Source: Phaseolus vulgaris (Eukaryota > Streptophyta > Magnoliopsida > Fabales > Fabaceae). From it: 64,000 nt of DNA. A model generated the notes under the pieces. That model worked only from the letters and a program-made list of their open reading frames with translations, did no database searches and had not been told where the DNA came from. The position numbers were made by a program, and so were the translations under genes. Below are positions 24,236 to 40,440 of the stretch, in pieces (position 1 is the stretch's first letter; each line of letters opens with the position of its first letter). Location: contig NC_023758.2 of the NCBI RefSeq assembly GCF_000499845.2, forward strand, positions 4,008,311 to 4,072,310, given 5' to 3'.

Positions 24236-27135
24236 TCAGAAAAAACTTAGTTCGGTATATCCATGGGAATATGGCAAGAGTTCCTCCACCTCGATTCTGT
24301 TCTTAGAACAACAACTCATACTTTTCTTCAACCTTCCATGACTTGTCTCAACCTCTGCAGAAAATATGCCATAAACAGGCTTGTGATCCGAAAACCTTGA
24401 TTCTCCACGGACATAAGATAATTGATGGAGACCTTCTCCATACCACAGTATACGATCACACCTATACAAAGGAAAATATCCACAATGGAATAAGTTGCAA
24501 CACTTAAAAAAAATCTTTTCATAATTGCTAAATTTCAAATGGGATTGGGATCTTTCTGCTTAATTCTTATGACTGAAGATGATCTTACCAAGCAGGTGTT
24601 CTCTTTTTCTCCTTTGGGTGCATGTCATCTCCTGCATATCTATCTGAATTAGTTGAATATTTGTATGTTGGAGGGAAATAAATCTTCCCTTCATTCCATC
24701 CCACGAATGCACGACCTCTCTTTTGCTCTATTCTCAACTGCCATGAATAACAATATAGATAATATAGATGATATAGATAATATAGATAAACTGTTTTTTT
24801 TTAAGATTTAGAGTTTAAGGTTTAAGATAAAAGAGAGAATTATAAATTATAGTTATATCAGCATACCTGGTCGTTTTCCAATAATGCTCTCCAGTTCTGC
24901 ATCTCAACAAGAGCCTTAGCAGAACGGTAGGAGAGGACAATTCGATAATTCAAGTCTCCAAGCCATATAATTCGACTGAGGAAATGAATCCAAAGTTAAA
25001 ACATGATGCAAAATTAGGCAAATGGAAGAAGGGTATCAAATTACATAAGCATGCTATGCTACTATTATTAGTCATACTACTATATGTAACAAGACACAAA
25101 CACTGATACGGACACACTATTTAAAAGGCGTGTTTGAGTTTCATATTGTATACAAGCAAGTTCTTACTCATGCTGGAGGATTGTCTCCAGAGACTTCTCA
25201 TTGTCAGCACCATGGACACGAGGAAACCTTGTCTTCTTAAGAATCTCAATCACATCAGAGTTTCTTCTTAGTTCATCACCTTCCTTCTGTCCTGAGGTTA
25301 AGTGGCTACAAATGAAGCAAAAGCTTGTTTCATGCAGAGACATGCTAATTGAGATGGATCCCTGAAAACACACAGGCAGATTAATAACTCTCATGTGAAC
25401 CAACAATTTCAATCATTCAACAAATTTTCCATGAATATATGAAACCAAAAGTTAAAACATTACCTTGTTTCCAAGATAACCCATCAATCCTCTGCCAACA
25501 CATGATACTTTAATGTTTTTAACATGATCCTTCAATTCACTCCTCACCCATATGGTAAGAAATATTCCCACCATTTGCTTACTTGCAACAAGGCAGTGCC
25601 TGCCATGTCCATCTTCAGTAGTGGCAGGTCCACCATGAGACAAGGGTGAAAACAAGACTGTGTTTGGGGAATCTCTAAGGGCATTATCATCATCAGATAA
25701 ACTCCATCTTGAATAGTCACTGGGTCTGGAGTAGTCACTTGCTCTGGAGTAGTCACTTGGCCTATAACCCCATCTGAAGCCTGGATCGAAATCACTTTTC
25801 CTATGACCAAAAATTACACGATCACAAACGCTGAATCTTCGATCTAGTTGAGGTTGCATGCTTGAAGGATCATCGTCAGTTCCCCAGCTGCTAGAACTTG
25901 TCTGGAACGATAGACGATGGAAGAATGATGGATTCTTCTGCCTAGACGATCCCTCAAAATCTGCATTTAACTCTACCACTGGCTGAGTGAGTGGAGAGGG
26001 TGTGTAATACCCTCCACCTCCACTAGAACCAGGAAGATTGTTTAAGGTCCTTCCAATGAGAGCAAGCCATTTTTTTGCAGGGTTGTTGTCTTCAGAGCCT
26101 AAGATATTACCAACATTCAAGGGAACTACCTCTTGAAATCTGTAACACAAATGTGTCGTTACTCATTAGCAACCAACCACTAGTGTTTGCTTGGAAAAAA
26201 CATGACATTAACTAGTACAAAATGGTACCTAAGAAGAATTGTATAGTGATGACAGTGATGTCGAACATGAAAGCTTTATAAAAAGAAATCCTACCCAAGA
26301 ACATAAATATCTGCAGGTGGTGAGGCATGAAGCCAATCATCTATACTCAAATTACTTGGTGGAGATCTTCCAGCCACATTCCATGTAGCAACAAAAACAC
26401 TGCTCATAAGGTAAGTGAAGTGAGAAATTGGACTCATCAAAGCAAGATTTGTTTTCATGGTGAAAAAGTAAGGTCAAAGAAAAAGCATACCTGTAGTTAT
26501 GGACATCGACAATTCGAGGATGGTCAAGACTAGCTCTGCCTCGCCTGACCTGCTCCGTGTTCCTCCCAATCTTCTCTGCACAATACAATGAGGATTGTAA
26601 TTTGTAAACAGCTAAACACTTTGTAAAAATGTTAAGCTAAAAAGAACAAGACAAAAGAAAGAGGAAATTTCAAATGGGTAATTGTAGTGGGTAATTCATA
26701 AATAATTGTGTACCTGTTTTGCTCTTTTTGATTGTGCAAGGCTCTCTCTCAGAGAAGCTTTTCCTGCTTCTGTATTCTACTTCACCTCCTGGAGAAGGAA
26801 TTAAGTTACAATGCATCAAATTACAATGCACTGAGTAATTTTTTTTCAAGAAAACAAAACGAGAAACCAACCTCCATAAGCAACACCATTTGATTGGAAG
26901 GAGTCCTCCTCTTTGCTTCTGATATTGAAGAACTTTCTGGCCATTCTCTTCGACCATGAGAGCTTCACAAGGCCCAAACACACAAAACAATCAACAAGTT
27001 GCCAAAAATTGAAAGATGCAAACGACAACATGATCAAAACGATGAATTCCATTTCCCAAAGAACATAAAAACAAAACCGACAAGGACAACAAGAGTGTAA
27101 AAAACCTTGCTTTTTTTGGAATTCTGGTCTCCCAT
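24236..27135 (-). CDS. Type I inositol polyphosphate 5-phosphatase
   Basis: The enzyme removes the 5-phosphate from inositol polyphosphates and/or phosphoinositides and belongs to the plant 5PTase family that includes CVP2, CVL1 and BST1. Ten exons in minus order: 27135-27106, 26962-26872, 26788-26714, 26575-26491, 26399-26295, 26139-25464, 25361-25168, 24975-24867, 24737-24589, 24461-24236. They join in frame to 579 residues. The start [10 protein letters not shown] plus the LSWSK...FFNI block matches the family N-terminus, which fixed the tiny first exon. Catalytic motifs are W-L-G-D-L-N-Y-R (423-430) and P-A-W-C-D-R (503-508), with a later SDHKPV. Exon 6 holds the long Ser-rich insert typical of plant type I enzymes and a triplicated SDYSR unit (about 25694-25756). 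All introns are GT-AG. The subfamily member cannot be named with certainty. Confidence 0.92.
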
Positions 27136-30100
27136 TGTTAATCTTGTACCTCACACAGCCCCTTATGCTAAATTCTCTTCCTGTGAAATCCCTTTTTCGG
27201 ATTTCCACCCTCTTTCTTTCTTTGAGAGAATAGAAGAAAAGGAGAGACAACAAAATAGGTAGGTGAGTGTGGTGTTGTGTTTTGCTCTCTTGTGATGGCA
27301 CAACCACACTCTTAAAAATGCAAGAACAAGGAAACAAGGTCCCAGTAAATATGCCACCAACTAGAAGCTTTTAGTATTTAATGCCTTTAACTGAGACGAG
27401 GAACAACACAATGCGACAAGCAAAGCAATAGAGAGAGTTGTGTTTCTCTCTCTTGGAAAAAACAGAGTTTCCTCATTCTCTGCAAAAACAACAATAGCAT
27501 AAAATTTGAACAAAATAAAGCAGTGTGAGAGTTAAATATATATATTTATTGAAATGGTAACGATTGGGTCAGATGAACAAAGGCTGCCCCTGGTCAACAA
27601 AGTGAGTTTTTTTCTTTTCTTTACAGTCTTAGGCACCGTCCAAGCTGCTTTTGAATTCCTAGACCGTTCTTGGATACGGCTCTTAAATGGTATGTTAGTA
27701 TTGAACGCACGTTTCAGACACCGACACTTATAGGACAAGTGTATTTGTATCTGTGTCGTATCAGTATTTAACACACATTTTAGACACAGACACTTATAGA
27801 ACACGTGTATTTGTATCAGTGTTTAAGCTACATCTTAAGCTACGTCTTAGACACCGACACTTATAGAACACGTGTATTTGTATCCGTGTCGTATAGTGTT
27901 TAAGTTTCGAAAATTGTCAATTTCTTCGGGAAGTTGATGCGATAACAGACAAAATGGGAGGGCAATTGGAATCCCTTTTTTGCCTCGTGAACTTTTCAAA
28001 GACATGAGTAATGAGTGAACTTCCTGAGTGATCAAATCAAGTGTCCTTATCAAGAAGCACAATCTTCTCTTTACGTCAATATGGTAATTGCACATATCTA
28101 ATGTCTAAAGCAAAAAAGAAGTGGTCCCAAAGTTTCTCTTCTGTCTTTGAGTATTGTTGGCAACCTAAAACAATATCTTCTTCGGTGCTATCTAACCTTC
28201 AAACAACGTTTTTGGATTTAAAAGGATATGATGAAAAAGGGTGCATCATATTTGGATGTGCAATTCATCGATGCATCATTCTCAGGAGAAGAGACAGCTT
28301 TTTTTTTCTATACCATTATAAGTTGATTGATTTTAGGAGTAAGATAGAATTTGTGTTAGTCTTTTGTCCAAAAGAGAGCAAAAATATGTGTTAGTGGACT
28401 TAGCATGTATTTGGTTCTGTTGTCTGGTGAAGGAAATTAGAATAAATTTTCGTGTTTACAGTAAAAGCAATTTCTTATGAGTTTTTTTTTTCTCTTGCAG
28501 AGTCGAGCATACACTCGGTCTAAGTGACATATATGTTTTTGACACTTGTTCATGATCTTCTTGTTTAACCTCCTCATCCCTATATATTAACCTTTGTTTT
28601 GTATAACGTGACTCTTTTATAAACATTGTTGTAATGATCGAAAACATATGCTAATAACACATGCTAGTATATATGGTATGTGCTCGACATTATCAAGATA
28701 AAATATATATCACTTGCTAAATAAGTCCTTTGTTATTCTTAATTTTTCAATATTTTAAAAGTACTTTAACTATACACCTATAGGTCGGTAATAATATATA
28801 ATTTGGGATGATCTCCACTTCCAAACTGAATTGTTACTCCACATTAATGATCACCATGAATAAAATGATCTAATTAATTAATCTTAAATGATAAGCAGCT
28901 ATTTATGGAGAAATAGATTGTAGTTACGTGACTAATCTAAGGGACTCATAACAGTCCACTTAAAGGATATCATCTCATTAACCTACAAATATTCACTCAA
29001 TCTATCTTATCTAATATTTTAAACTCTCATAGTACAGAAAACTTAGTTGTACTCCTACTGACCTAAGCATTGCAGAATTATTTTCAAATAAATCTTTCAT
29101 TTACTGTTGAAGACTAACTGGAACTCAATCTCAAAAGACAATGCATACTCTTCGAGTTACACTTCCTAACTCATTTATAATAAGAACAAATACAATATCC
29201 AACTAATTTATATCCATCCAATTTCATGAAAAACTCAAACTTAGTTAAGAAACATTAAATATATTTTGTATTAAAAAAAATAATCTTGAAAATTAATACA
29301 TAAGATATTTTTAAAAATAATATATTATATTATAATAAAATAATAATTTATTAAGTGTGAAAATGAATGTAATGGGTAAATTTTATTTAACAAAAATGTT
29401 TCTTTGTTAAACTAGTTTAATCTTGAATTCATTGTCGTGTGTATGATTGATCATTTACAGGTGATTCAGTAGTTGGAATATGTTATTAGTTACTTGATTT
29501 TAGCGTCCCATCAGTACCTTTTGGCCATATTTCTTATTTTGGCTCAAGTATAATAAGGTTCCAAAACTATTTTTAACCCAATAATCAAAAAGAGAAAGTT
29601 GTTTATGCAATGATTGTCTTCTTCATTTTAGATTAATGATACTCACATTTTTTTTACATAACCACTTTATAACCTTAATATTATTAATATATATTTTTCA
29701 TAAATTTATTTTTAAGATAATAATAAGTTTTCCATTTTTTATACAATCAAAAATACAACTCTTCAATATATTATTTTAATATTTTTTCATATAATTTAAT
29801 TTCAAATTTATCATTTATTATATATTTATTTTTAAATCATCACATCAAAATTTTTTATACAACTTTAAAAATTGTAAAAGTATTATTTTATTTTTTTAAT
29901 ATATATTTATATCTAAATTTATCACATTAGTGATATATAACTCAACTCTAAAGAATCATGATATTTTGACAATCGTATTTCATCCCACAACTGTAATAAA
30001 TAAATAAAAACCTTAAGAAAAATACACGTAAATAATTAAAATATAATATTTATTGATAACATTTTCTTAAAAAAAAAAGTAGGAGTGTTGCAAATCAATT

Positions 30101-30324
30101 CAAAGAACAAAGGTGGGAGAGTGTTGCAAAAACAGGTGGCAGAGTGTTTGCCCCCGGATCCAGCGACATGATTACAACAATAATAGCTACACATGCTAAA
30201 TCACCTAACATCTGTGAACTGGATCCAAAGCCTAACACAGAAGTAGCTCAAGAATATCAATGAAAATCTGACCAACCAAATTGCAAATTGCAAATAGCAA
30301 GGAATTGAGGTTACAGTAAAAGCC
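27136..30324. other. Intergenic, repeats and AT-rich DNA
   Basis: The first 250 bases hold the promoter and leader of the phosphatase gene. A threefold repeat lies at 27714-27904. Around 28890-29160 a stretch has the style of a decayed gypsy LTR end ('ctactgacctaagcatt'), with low certainty. A 117-residue plus frame at 28041-28394 is not supported as a gene. The last kilobase is very AT-rich. Confidence 0.4.
27714..27904. repeat. Three tandem copies of an 'acacttatagaacacgtgta' unit
   Basis: Units of about 67 bp start near 27714, 27783 and 27850. Each contains 'gacac.gacacttatag' followed by 'acgtgtatttgtatc'. Similar gacac/acacg segments occur in introns at about 25088, 31020, 36240 and 61284, so this looks like a dispersed repeat end that has become tandem here. 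Confidence 0.6.
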
Positions 30325-32242
<1,918 letters not shown>

Positions 32243-32303
32243 CTAGGGTTGAGGTTGATTCCGATTGGATTTGAAGTGGGAAGGAGTGGTGGTGAAGGTA
32301 GAG

Positions 32304-32312
32304 TTATAAATA
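32304..32312 (-). promoter_or_regulatory. TATA-like box of OPR-a
   Basis: The minus strand reads ctatttataac about 75 bases upstream of the ATG. The paralogues have atatttata-type or tatataa boxes in the matching position. Confidence 0.45.
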
Positions 32313-32339
32313 GAAGAGAATTGAATAAGAGGAAGAAGG

Positions 32340-32358
32340 TGACGTGTGCCATTGCGTA
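32340..32358 (-). promoter_or_regulatory. as-1-like TGA-factor element upstream of OPR-a
   Basis: The plus strand reads tgacgtgtgccattgcgta. The first TGACG and the second, degenerate TTGCG start 12 bases apart, the spacing of an as-1 element. The same 19-mer, with at most two changes, lies upstream of OPR-b and OPR-c. Confidence 0.6.
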
Positions 32359-32359
32359 G

Positions 32360-34290
32360 CAGAGGTCACCTTCTTCGTCACGGCAAACCCCATTTTATTC
32401 TGATTTCCCTGTCCTACTAGAAGACAGTTACGCATTAATGTAACTGATTTATGCTAGGGTACACACATTACTGAATCCTTTCAAAGGACACATGTGTTAG
32501 GAGTTGTTTTTTTTTACCACCATGTTTTTTTTTTTTACTAAAATGTGGCTAAATTTTTTTAAATTTAGATAAGTCCTATCATGTTGGTATTATTTCATAT
32601 GAACAAAATGTGTTAATTTGATATGATTTTAACCATGTTAACCTAAAATTGTATTAACTTGATACGAGTTTTATGGTTTATATTGAATTTAAGATAATTT
32701 GAACATTGATTTTAGGAAAACCTTTGCTAGATCTGTATTGTATTCAAATATAGGTTTACGTAATTTTGTATCAATTTGGTGAAATCATCTTACATTGACA
32801 ATATTTTATTAATTTTTTTTTAAAAGCAGTTATCCTTTGATAAAAAAAAATCATCGTGTTAAAAAATTCTAAGGAGTCTGAGTGACAATTTTTATTAAAA
32901 TTATCCTAATTTTTTGCCCACATTATCTTAAAATTACATAAATATCTTTTGAGTTTAAATAATTAGAGTTGATAAATGGGTAAAACAAAACAGACCGTTG
33001 AAATGAAGCTGTTCAATTGAGTTTGACTGAAACCCAAACCTTTTTAAAAAGTAAAATGAAAGTTTGATAATTTTTGGAGTTTTACATAATTAAAATTATG
33101 CAATAAATTTAAAAATAAATATATATAATAAAAAATAAATTTGTAATTAAATTATATAAAAAAATATTAAAATAATAATATTGAAATTGAAATTATCGAT
33201 GTAGTATTACCTTTAAAAATACCCAAATTCTTTTCTTTTACACTTGTGTATATTTTCCATACATACATGTTTCTTTCTCTCAATGTGAACCACGTGTGTG
33301 ATGTCATTCATGTCTTTTCTGCACCCTTCATATCTTTTTTTAAGCTTGAAAAGGCAAAACAAATACTGTTACAATTTTATTTACGCTTTGTTTCGATGAT
33401 TGCGACCAATAAAATTTTTAGGTACGGATAATCAATTATCAATTATGCATCTATTTAAATATTTTCTGAATTTATTGAATTTAAATTTTACTTAATAATA
33501 TAAGTTGGAAATTCATTTTTATCATTCATTTACTTCTATGTTCAATAATGAATTAGTATTAACTTAAACGACACGATTAGAGTTAACCTTTTTAATAAAT
33601 TAGTACATATAATTTTAAAATTAACTTTATGTTCGAATATAAACGTGATGGTATGCTGATAAAAATAATAATAAATAAATAAATAAATAAATAAACGTGA
33701 TGGTATTGGTTAATTAACATAAACTTTTAACGTACCTTAAATACTTGTAGAAATTTTTTCTTTATTTGAATACAGAAACCACGTGACTTCACAGACACTA
33801 CTTAAAGTTAGCCTCTGACAATAGAAATTAACATATAATTTTTTTGAATCTACTCCATGTGCAATGTAGATCTAACCTTATTGTTTAATTAGCATCATTT
33901 TTTTACTAACTAGGGTTAACTTCCGATTTACATCGATTTACGCTAAATATTTATTTTTTATATTTTTTTATAGAATTTTTTCTTTATTGGATGATGAACC
34001 GACTTTAGGGGTTCATGGAATAAATATTCTAATACTAAATATATTTTCCTTAATACTAAAGATCTTAGCTTAGTACAAGATCTTGTAAAATACTGATTTC
34101 TGATTTAAGATCTCACCTCAAAATTTTGCATCAAAAGTGTTGTTATAATATAGTTACTTGATTTTTCTTCCCACGCGTGCTAAAGATCTTGTTAACTTAT
34201 TATAACAAGATCTTGTTAACTTTCCATTAGCCTACATTTATCACTCCATTGAAGTGCATGGAAGTTGTTTAAATTTATTTTCGTACGAGT
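32360..34290. other. Intergenic upstream of OPR-a
   Basis: AT-rich DNA with no supported gene. A (aata)n-like run lies at 33668-33694. Short duplicated 'aagatctt.ttaac' segments occur at about 34070-34220. Confidence 0.4.
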
Positions 34291-34535
34291 AAAATAGTTT
34301 CACATCGCTTAGCAATCAAAGTCAATGATGATTTTAAATATAACTTCCTTCCTTCACTTACAAATTTGTTTTGGTACTGTCAAAATATAATCTCACATTG
34401 TTTGAGAGTCGAGATCAATGACAGTTTAAATACACTTTTCTTCTTTCACCCACAAATTTGTCCTGATAACACCAAAATATAGTCTTATATAGCTTAGGAG
34501 TCGAGGTCAATGACAATTTCATTCCCTCACCCACG
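34291..34535. repeat. Degenerate tandem repeat, about 91-bp unit, 2.7 copies
   Basis: Units starting near 34291, 34381 and 34472 share 'aaaata.t.t.acat.g.tt', 'gtc.a..tcaatga' and 'tt.acccacaaattt'. The style resembles legume LTR or LINE-flank sequence. The third unit is truncated and runs into the RNase H remnant. Confidence 0.6.
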
Positions 34536-34637
34536 GAGACGCCGACAAAACCGTCACAGAGCATCAACCACCAAAACAAACAATACCTCAAATGCAATGA
34601 TTGACTCTAGCGATCGATGTTATCTCTCAAACTTTTA

Positions 34638-35001
34638 CCAGACTGGGTTAAAATTAACACTGATGGGACTGTTAGGGGTATCTTGGTCTTGCTACTCTTG
34701 GAGGGATTTTCCGTGGTAGTATGGAGGAATTTATTGGTGCTTTTTTAGGTTTCTTGAAGTTTAGACTGCTTTGGTTGTTGAGTTGTGTAGAGTTATACAT
34801 GCTATGAAGGAAACTCAAAAGATGGGGCTTACTAATGTTTGGCTTGAATATGATTCTGCCCTTAGTTTGTGTTGCGTTTAGTGTTAAGACTAATGTTCCG
34901 TGGATGTTTCGTAATCAATGGAATACTTATCTTAATTTTTGTTGAACAATTAGGTTTAGGATTACTCATATTTTTCGTGAAGGGAACACGTGTGCTGGTT
35001 A
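34638..35001 (+). pseudogene. Decayed RNase H-like domain of a LINE (non-LTR retrotransposon)
   Basis: In three frames separated by frameshifts the plus strand reads pieces of a plant LINE-type RNase H domain: P-D-W-V-K-I-N-T-D-G with the first Asp, then G-G-I-F-R-G-S, then V-V-E-L-C with the Glu and L-E-Y-D-S with the next Asp, then H-I-F-R-E-G-N-T-C-A. The catalytic Asp-Glu-Asp order is still readable. Several stops and frameshifts show that it is dead. No reverse transcriptase is found next to it. Confidence 0.65.
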
Positions 35002-35576
35002 GTTTAGGATTTATTCAGAGAGAATCATTTTATTTCATTGGTATAATAGATATAATAGAATTCCATATAGTTTGTTATTATAATTCTTTAAGAATAGTAT
35101 AGTCTACTTATGTGTATCGCTTTTGTTAACATACGGGCTTGGTCTACTCCCCTCATATTTTTGTTTTTTCTTTTTTTTTCTTCTTTTTTTATTAATATTT
35201 TTTTTCATGGGGGTGACAAATAATGATATTTTTTATTAATATGTCAAGTTGCATAATGATATTTAACATGAAAACTTTTATAAAAAAAATAGTAAAAAGA
35301 AATCATAACAAAATTATTATTGATTTAATTATTAAAGCACTAATCAAACCCCTCGAAGTACGATTAAGAATAAGATGAAATAAGATGTGCTTCATTTCGA
35401 AGAACAAAGCCATATTATTACAACAATAAAAGTTCCAAAACACTACATTGCCTAACAACTTAGAACATAATTGTGTTAAACTGAACTAATTCTTTGCAGA
35501 GAAGTATCTGAAGAATATTATGTGGATGAAATGACCAGCCAAATAGCAAATCAGGTAGAAATTTGCAGGATAAACC
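35002..35576. other. Intergenic, 3' side of OPR-b
   Basis: AT-rich, with no gene seen. The last 150 bases should include the OPR-b 3' untranslated region. Confidence 0.4.
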
Positions 35577-37668
<2,092 letters not shown>

Positions 37669-37695
37669 CTAGCCGTCTACAGCACGGGTATTTTA
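37669..37695 (-). other. Possible Helitron 3' terminus, reverse orientation
   Basis: The minus strand reads ...acccgtgctgtagacggCTAG and is followed by T, with a short ccgt/acgg stem before the CTAG. This fits a decayed Helitron end, but no matching 5' end was found on the right side. Confidence 0.3.
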
Positions 37696-37924
37696 TTAAA
37701 AAAAAAATTACAATACCTAACTGACTATATATTTATTCATAAATGAAATAATTTATGCAATCTTTTATGTTTTAATACAAAAATTATATTTTCAAATATG
37801 TTATTATAAAAACATTATAAATATTATATTATTGTAAATTTAATTATTATTAAAACATGATAAGAAATAAAAATATGTAAAATAAATTGTTTAATGGGTA
37901 GTTTGTCTATAGATTGTTTAACAT

Positions 37925-38315
37925 ATAGTATATTACCGGATAGCTGAGAAGGCTGACATGACCGAATGGTCAAGAAGGTCAAATGACTCTCTTAGTCTAA
38001 ACATAGTCCGTAAACCTATAATTAACCACAATTAATTCAATTTAGTGTAAATCGTGATTAAGGTATGATTTAATCATCTTTTGATCCCACAAGCATACCC
38101 ATTATAGTTGAGGTCCATCGAAAAAGTATAAATACCAGAGGAAATCAGCCAAGACCAAGGTAATTTTTTTCATCTCAACTCACCTGTACATTTTACTCAT
38201 ACTAACTTGATTGTCAAGTGCCTTTGCATGTGCTCCCCACTCATCTCGGTGAAAAGAATAACCAATTGGAGAACACTGCATCTAGTGCCTATGAAGATTG
38301 GAAAAAGAAGACAAA
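37925..38315 (+). mobile_element. Decayed Ty3-gypsy LTR fragment
   Basis: The segment has the order of a legume gypsy LTR: a 'gtataaatacc' TATA (about 38127-38137), then 'actcatactaacttgattgt', 'gtgcctttgcatgtgctcc' and 'catctagtgcctatgaagat'. The phrase 'cttga.gt..agtgcctttgca' recurs at the ends of such LTRs. No partner LTR or internal domain is nearby. Confidence 0.45.
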
Positions 38316-39634
38316 AGGAGTCACTCTAGAAACAACCCAACCTTATAAGAACATATAACTTGTCTATTTATCGTCCATACCTAATTTTTATATATGCTTT
38401 AGGTTAGATTTCTAACATGGAAATAAATTTTTTGAAATATAATGGACATTCAATGATGAAAACACCAAAAACTTGTGATATCTTTCTTGGTTATTATTTC
38501 ACGCATGACATGCATCAAATTCTTCACTGAATTCATTGATATATGAAAGAAAATGTGACTCCAATTATTAGAGTTCGTCTTATCTATTTCCTGTTGAGAA
38601 TAAAAGAATGAAAGATAATACAACACAAAATTTAGGAAGAACAATATGGAGAATATAAAAAGGGTACAACTTGTACAAAAATCCAAAGCTAGCATAGAAG
38701 TGATGAAAAGTTTCACTTGTTATGTTTGCACATAGTTGATATTTAGTGCAAACACCTTCGTCAGAATCAGAACATTTACATGAATATGGTTTGCAAAATT
38801 GAACAACTTCATGAATTTATTTTTGTTCCCTTTAGACACTTTTTGGAACAATTATATGTACTATCATCACAATTAATTATGAGACTCCATAAAAACTGTA
38901 TTTGTTTCAGGCTAGTGTTCATAGAAAAAGTACAAATTGTGTTATTTTGGATCTAATGATTAGAGTTACCTTTTTTTCAGAATAGTATTCAAAATGTTAC
39001 AAAGTCATCTTCATCTGTCACTATCTTTTGCATTAAAGAAGATGACATACACAACCCATTTGTACAATACAATAATATATTTGTTTAATGGTAGAATTTA
39101 CTTCTCTTTATCACTTCAGTCAAACATCTACATGACTCAGTACACAAATCATGAACATATATTTTAATCACAAAAGTTATGAAAACCCATGTGTCTTTGT
39201 GATGAAAATTAATGATGTGGTAAAAAGTATTAAATAATTTGGATGACTTTATACATTAGTTTTTATTATTTTTAATAGTCATTATAAATAAAACGACTTA
39301 TTTAATATTTTAATGATGAATGATTATTTGTGATGCAATGAAAATTATATGGTCAAACCAAAAGTCATCACTTAGAATATGTGTAAATATTATTTTTTAG
39401 AAAATACAATTTATCTTATTTTTATACTCTTAACTTTAGTATATTTTTAAAAATTTATTATTTTTATATTTTTATTGACTTAAATATCAAAAAGTTTTTT
39501 TATGTGAACAATTTTTTTCACCGAGATCAACTGAAAACTTATTTCTTAAAAAACTCGTTGTCCTCATCGAGTTACATACATTTCGATAGAAATGCGTATA
39601 TATATTATTTCTGACTAGACTGTAATAGAATTTT
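38316..39634. other. Intergenic, no gene seen
   Basis: An AT-rich stretch without recognisable coding or repeat structure. An 88-residue minus frame at 38450-38716 has no family resemblance. Confidence 0.35.
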
Positions 39635-40006
39635 CACTACAAGAAAACTATTAAATAAAAATCAATTTTAGAGACAAAAAATAATTAATTGTTATATTGA
39701 CTAAATTAGATATTATTTTAGAGACTAAAAAAAATTTTGATTTCTAAATTAGTTTCTATTCTTGATAAATAATTTTTAAATTGGTATCTAATTACCTACC
39801 AAGGTTTTAACTACCTAATATTTAGATTCTAAATTTGGTAGCAAAAACTTTAGTAGCAAATAATATACCAATTTATAAACTATTTATCAATAATAGAAAC
39901 TAATTTAGAAACCAATAATTTTTTAGTATATAAAATAATATCTAATTTAGTCACTATAACAACTAATTATTATTTTTCTCTAAAATTAATTTTTATTTAA
40001 TCAGTG
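39635..40006. mobile_element. CACTA-type MITE
   Basis: The left end is cactacaagaaaa, the classic CACTA terminus, and the right end is ...atttaatcagtg. The two halves are imperfect inverted copies ('attaaataaaaatcaatttt' versus 'aaaattaatttttatttaat', 'ctaaattagat' versus 'atctaatttag'). There is no coding capacity. Confidence 0.65.
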
Positions 40007-40137
40007 TATAATTACATAAAAATAAGAATAGATCATCATAATTAGTTTTTGGTTGCAATTTTATTAGGTAGTTGAACAGCATATCCCATTTGCCAACATG
40101 GTTTTCTTTGATTATTTAAATGAATCTATAACAATAA

Positions 40138-40440
40138 CAAATATTACGAGAAAAACATTAAATAAAAAATAATTTTAAATATATAATTAAATTAAAATTT
40201 ATTTTATAAATTAAAAAAATTATTGGTATATAAAATAATTTTTATTATTGATAACATTTATAAAATAATTTCTAATTATGTATTTATACCAAATTTTTAA
40301 CTACTAACTACTTTATATTTTAAATTAGTTTTTATTATTAGTTTTTTAAAAATTAATTTATAATATAAAATATTAGTAATTAAAATCTTGGTAACTAATT
40401 TATAGATTATTTATAATTTTTATTAATAATAAAATCAACT
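40138..40440. repeat. Second, more decayed CACTA-MITE-like copy
   Basis: About 130 bp after the previous element the order 'acgagaaaaacattaaataaaaaataatttta', 'ttggtat', 'ttttaactac' and 'aatcttggtaacta' repeats the pattern of 39635-40006 with more A/T change. Termini are not preserved. Confidence 0.4.

Noticed and set aside
26846..27337. 163-codon continuous frame as the N-terminus of the inositol phosphatase
   Set aside because: It reads through intron 1. The short exon 27106-27135 joined to 26962 gives the family N-terminus with consensus splice sites.
28041..28394. 117-codon plus-strand frame with a few Cys and His
   Set aside because: It begins at a non-ATG-type start, has no recognisable domain and lies in repeat-rich intergenic DNA.
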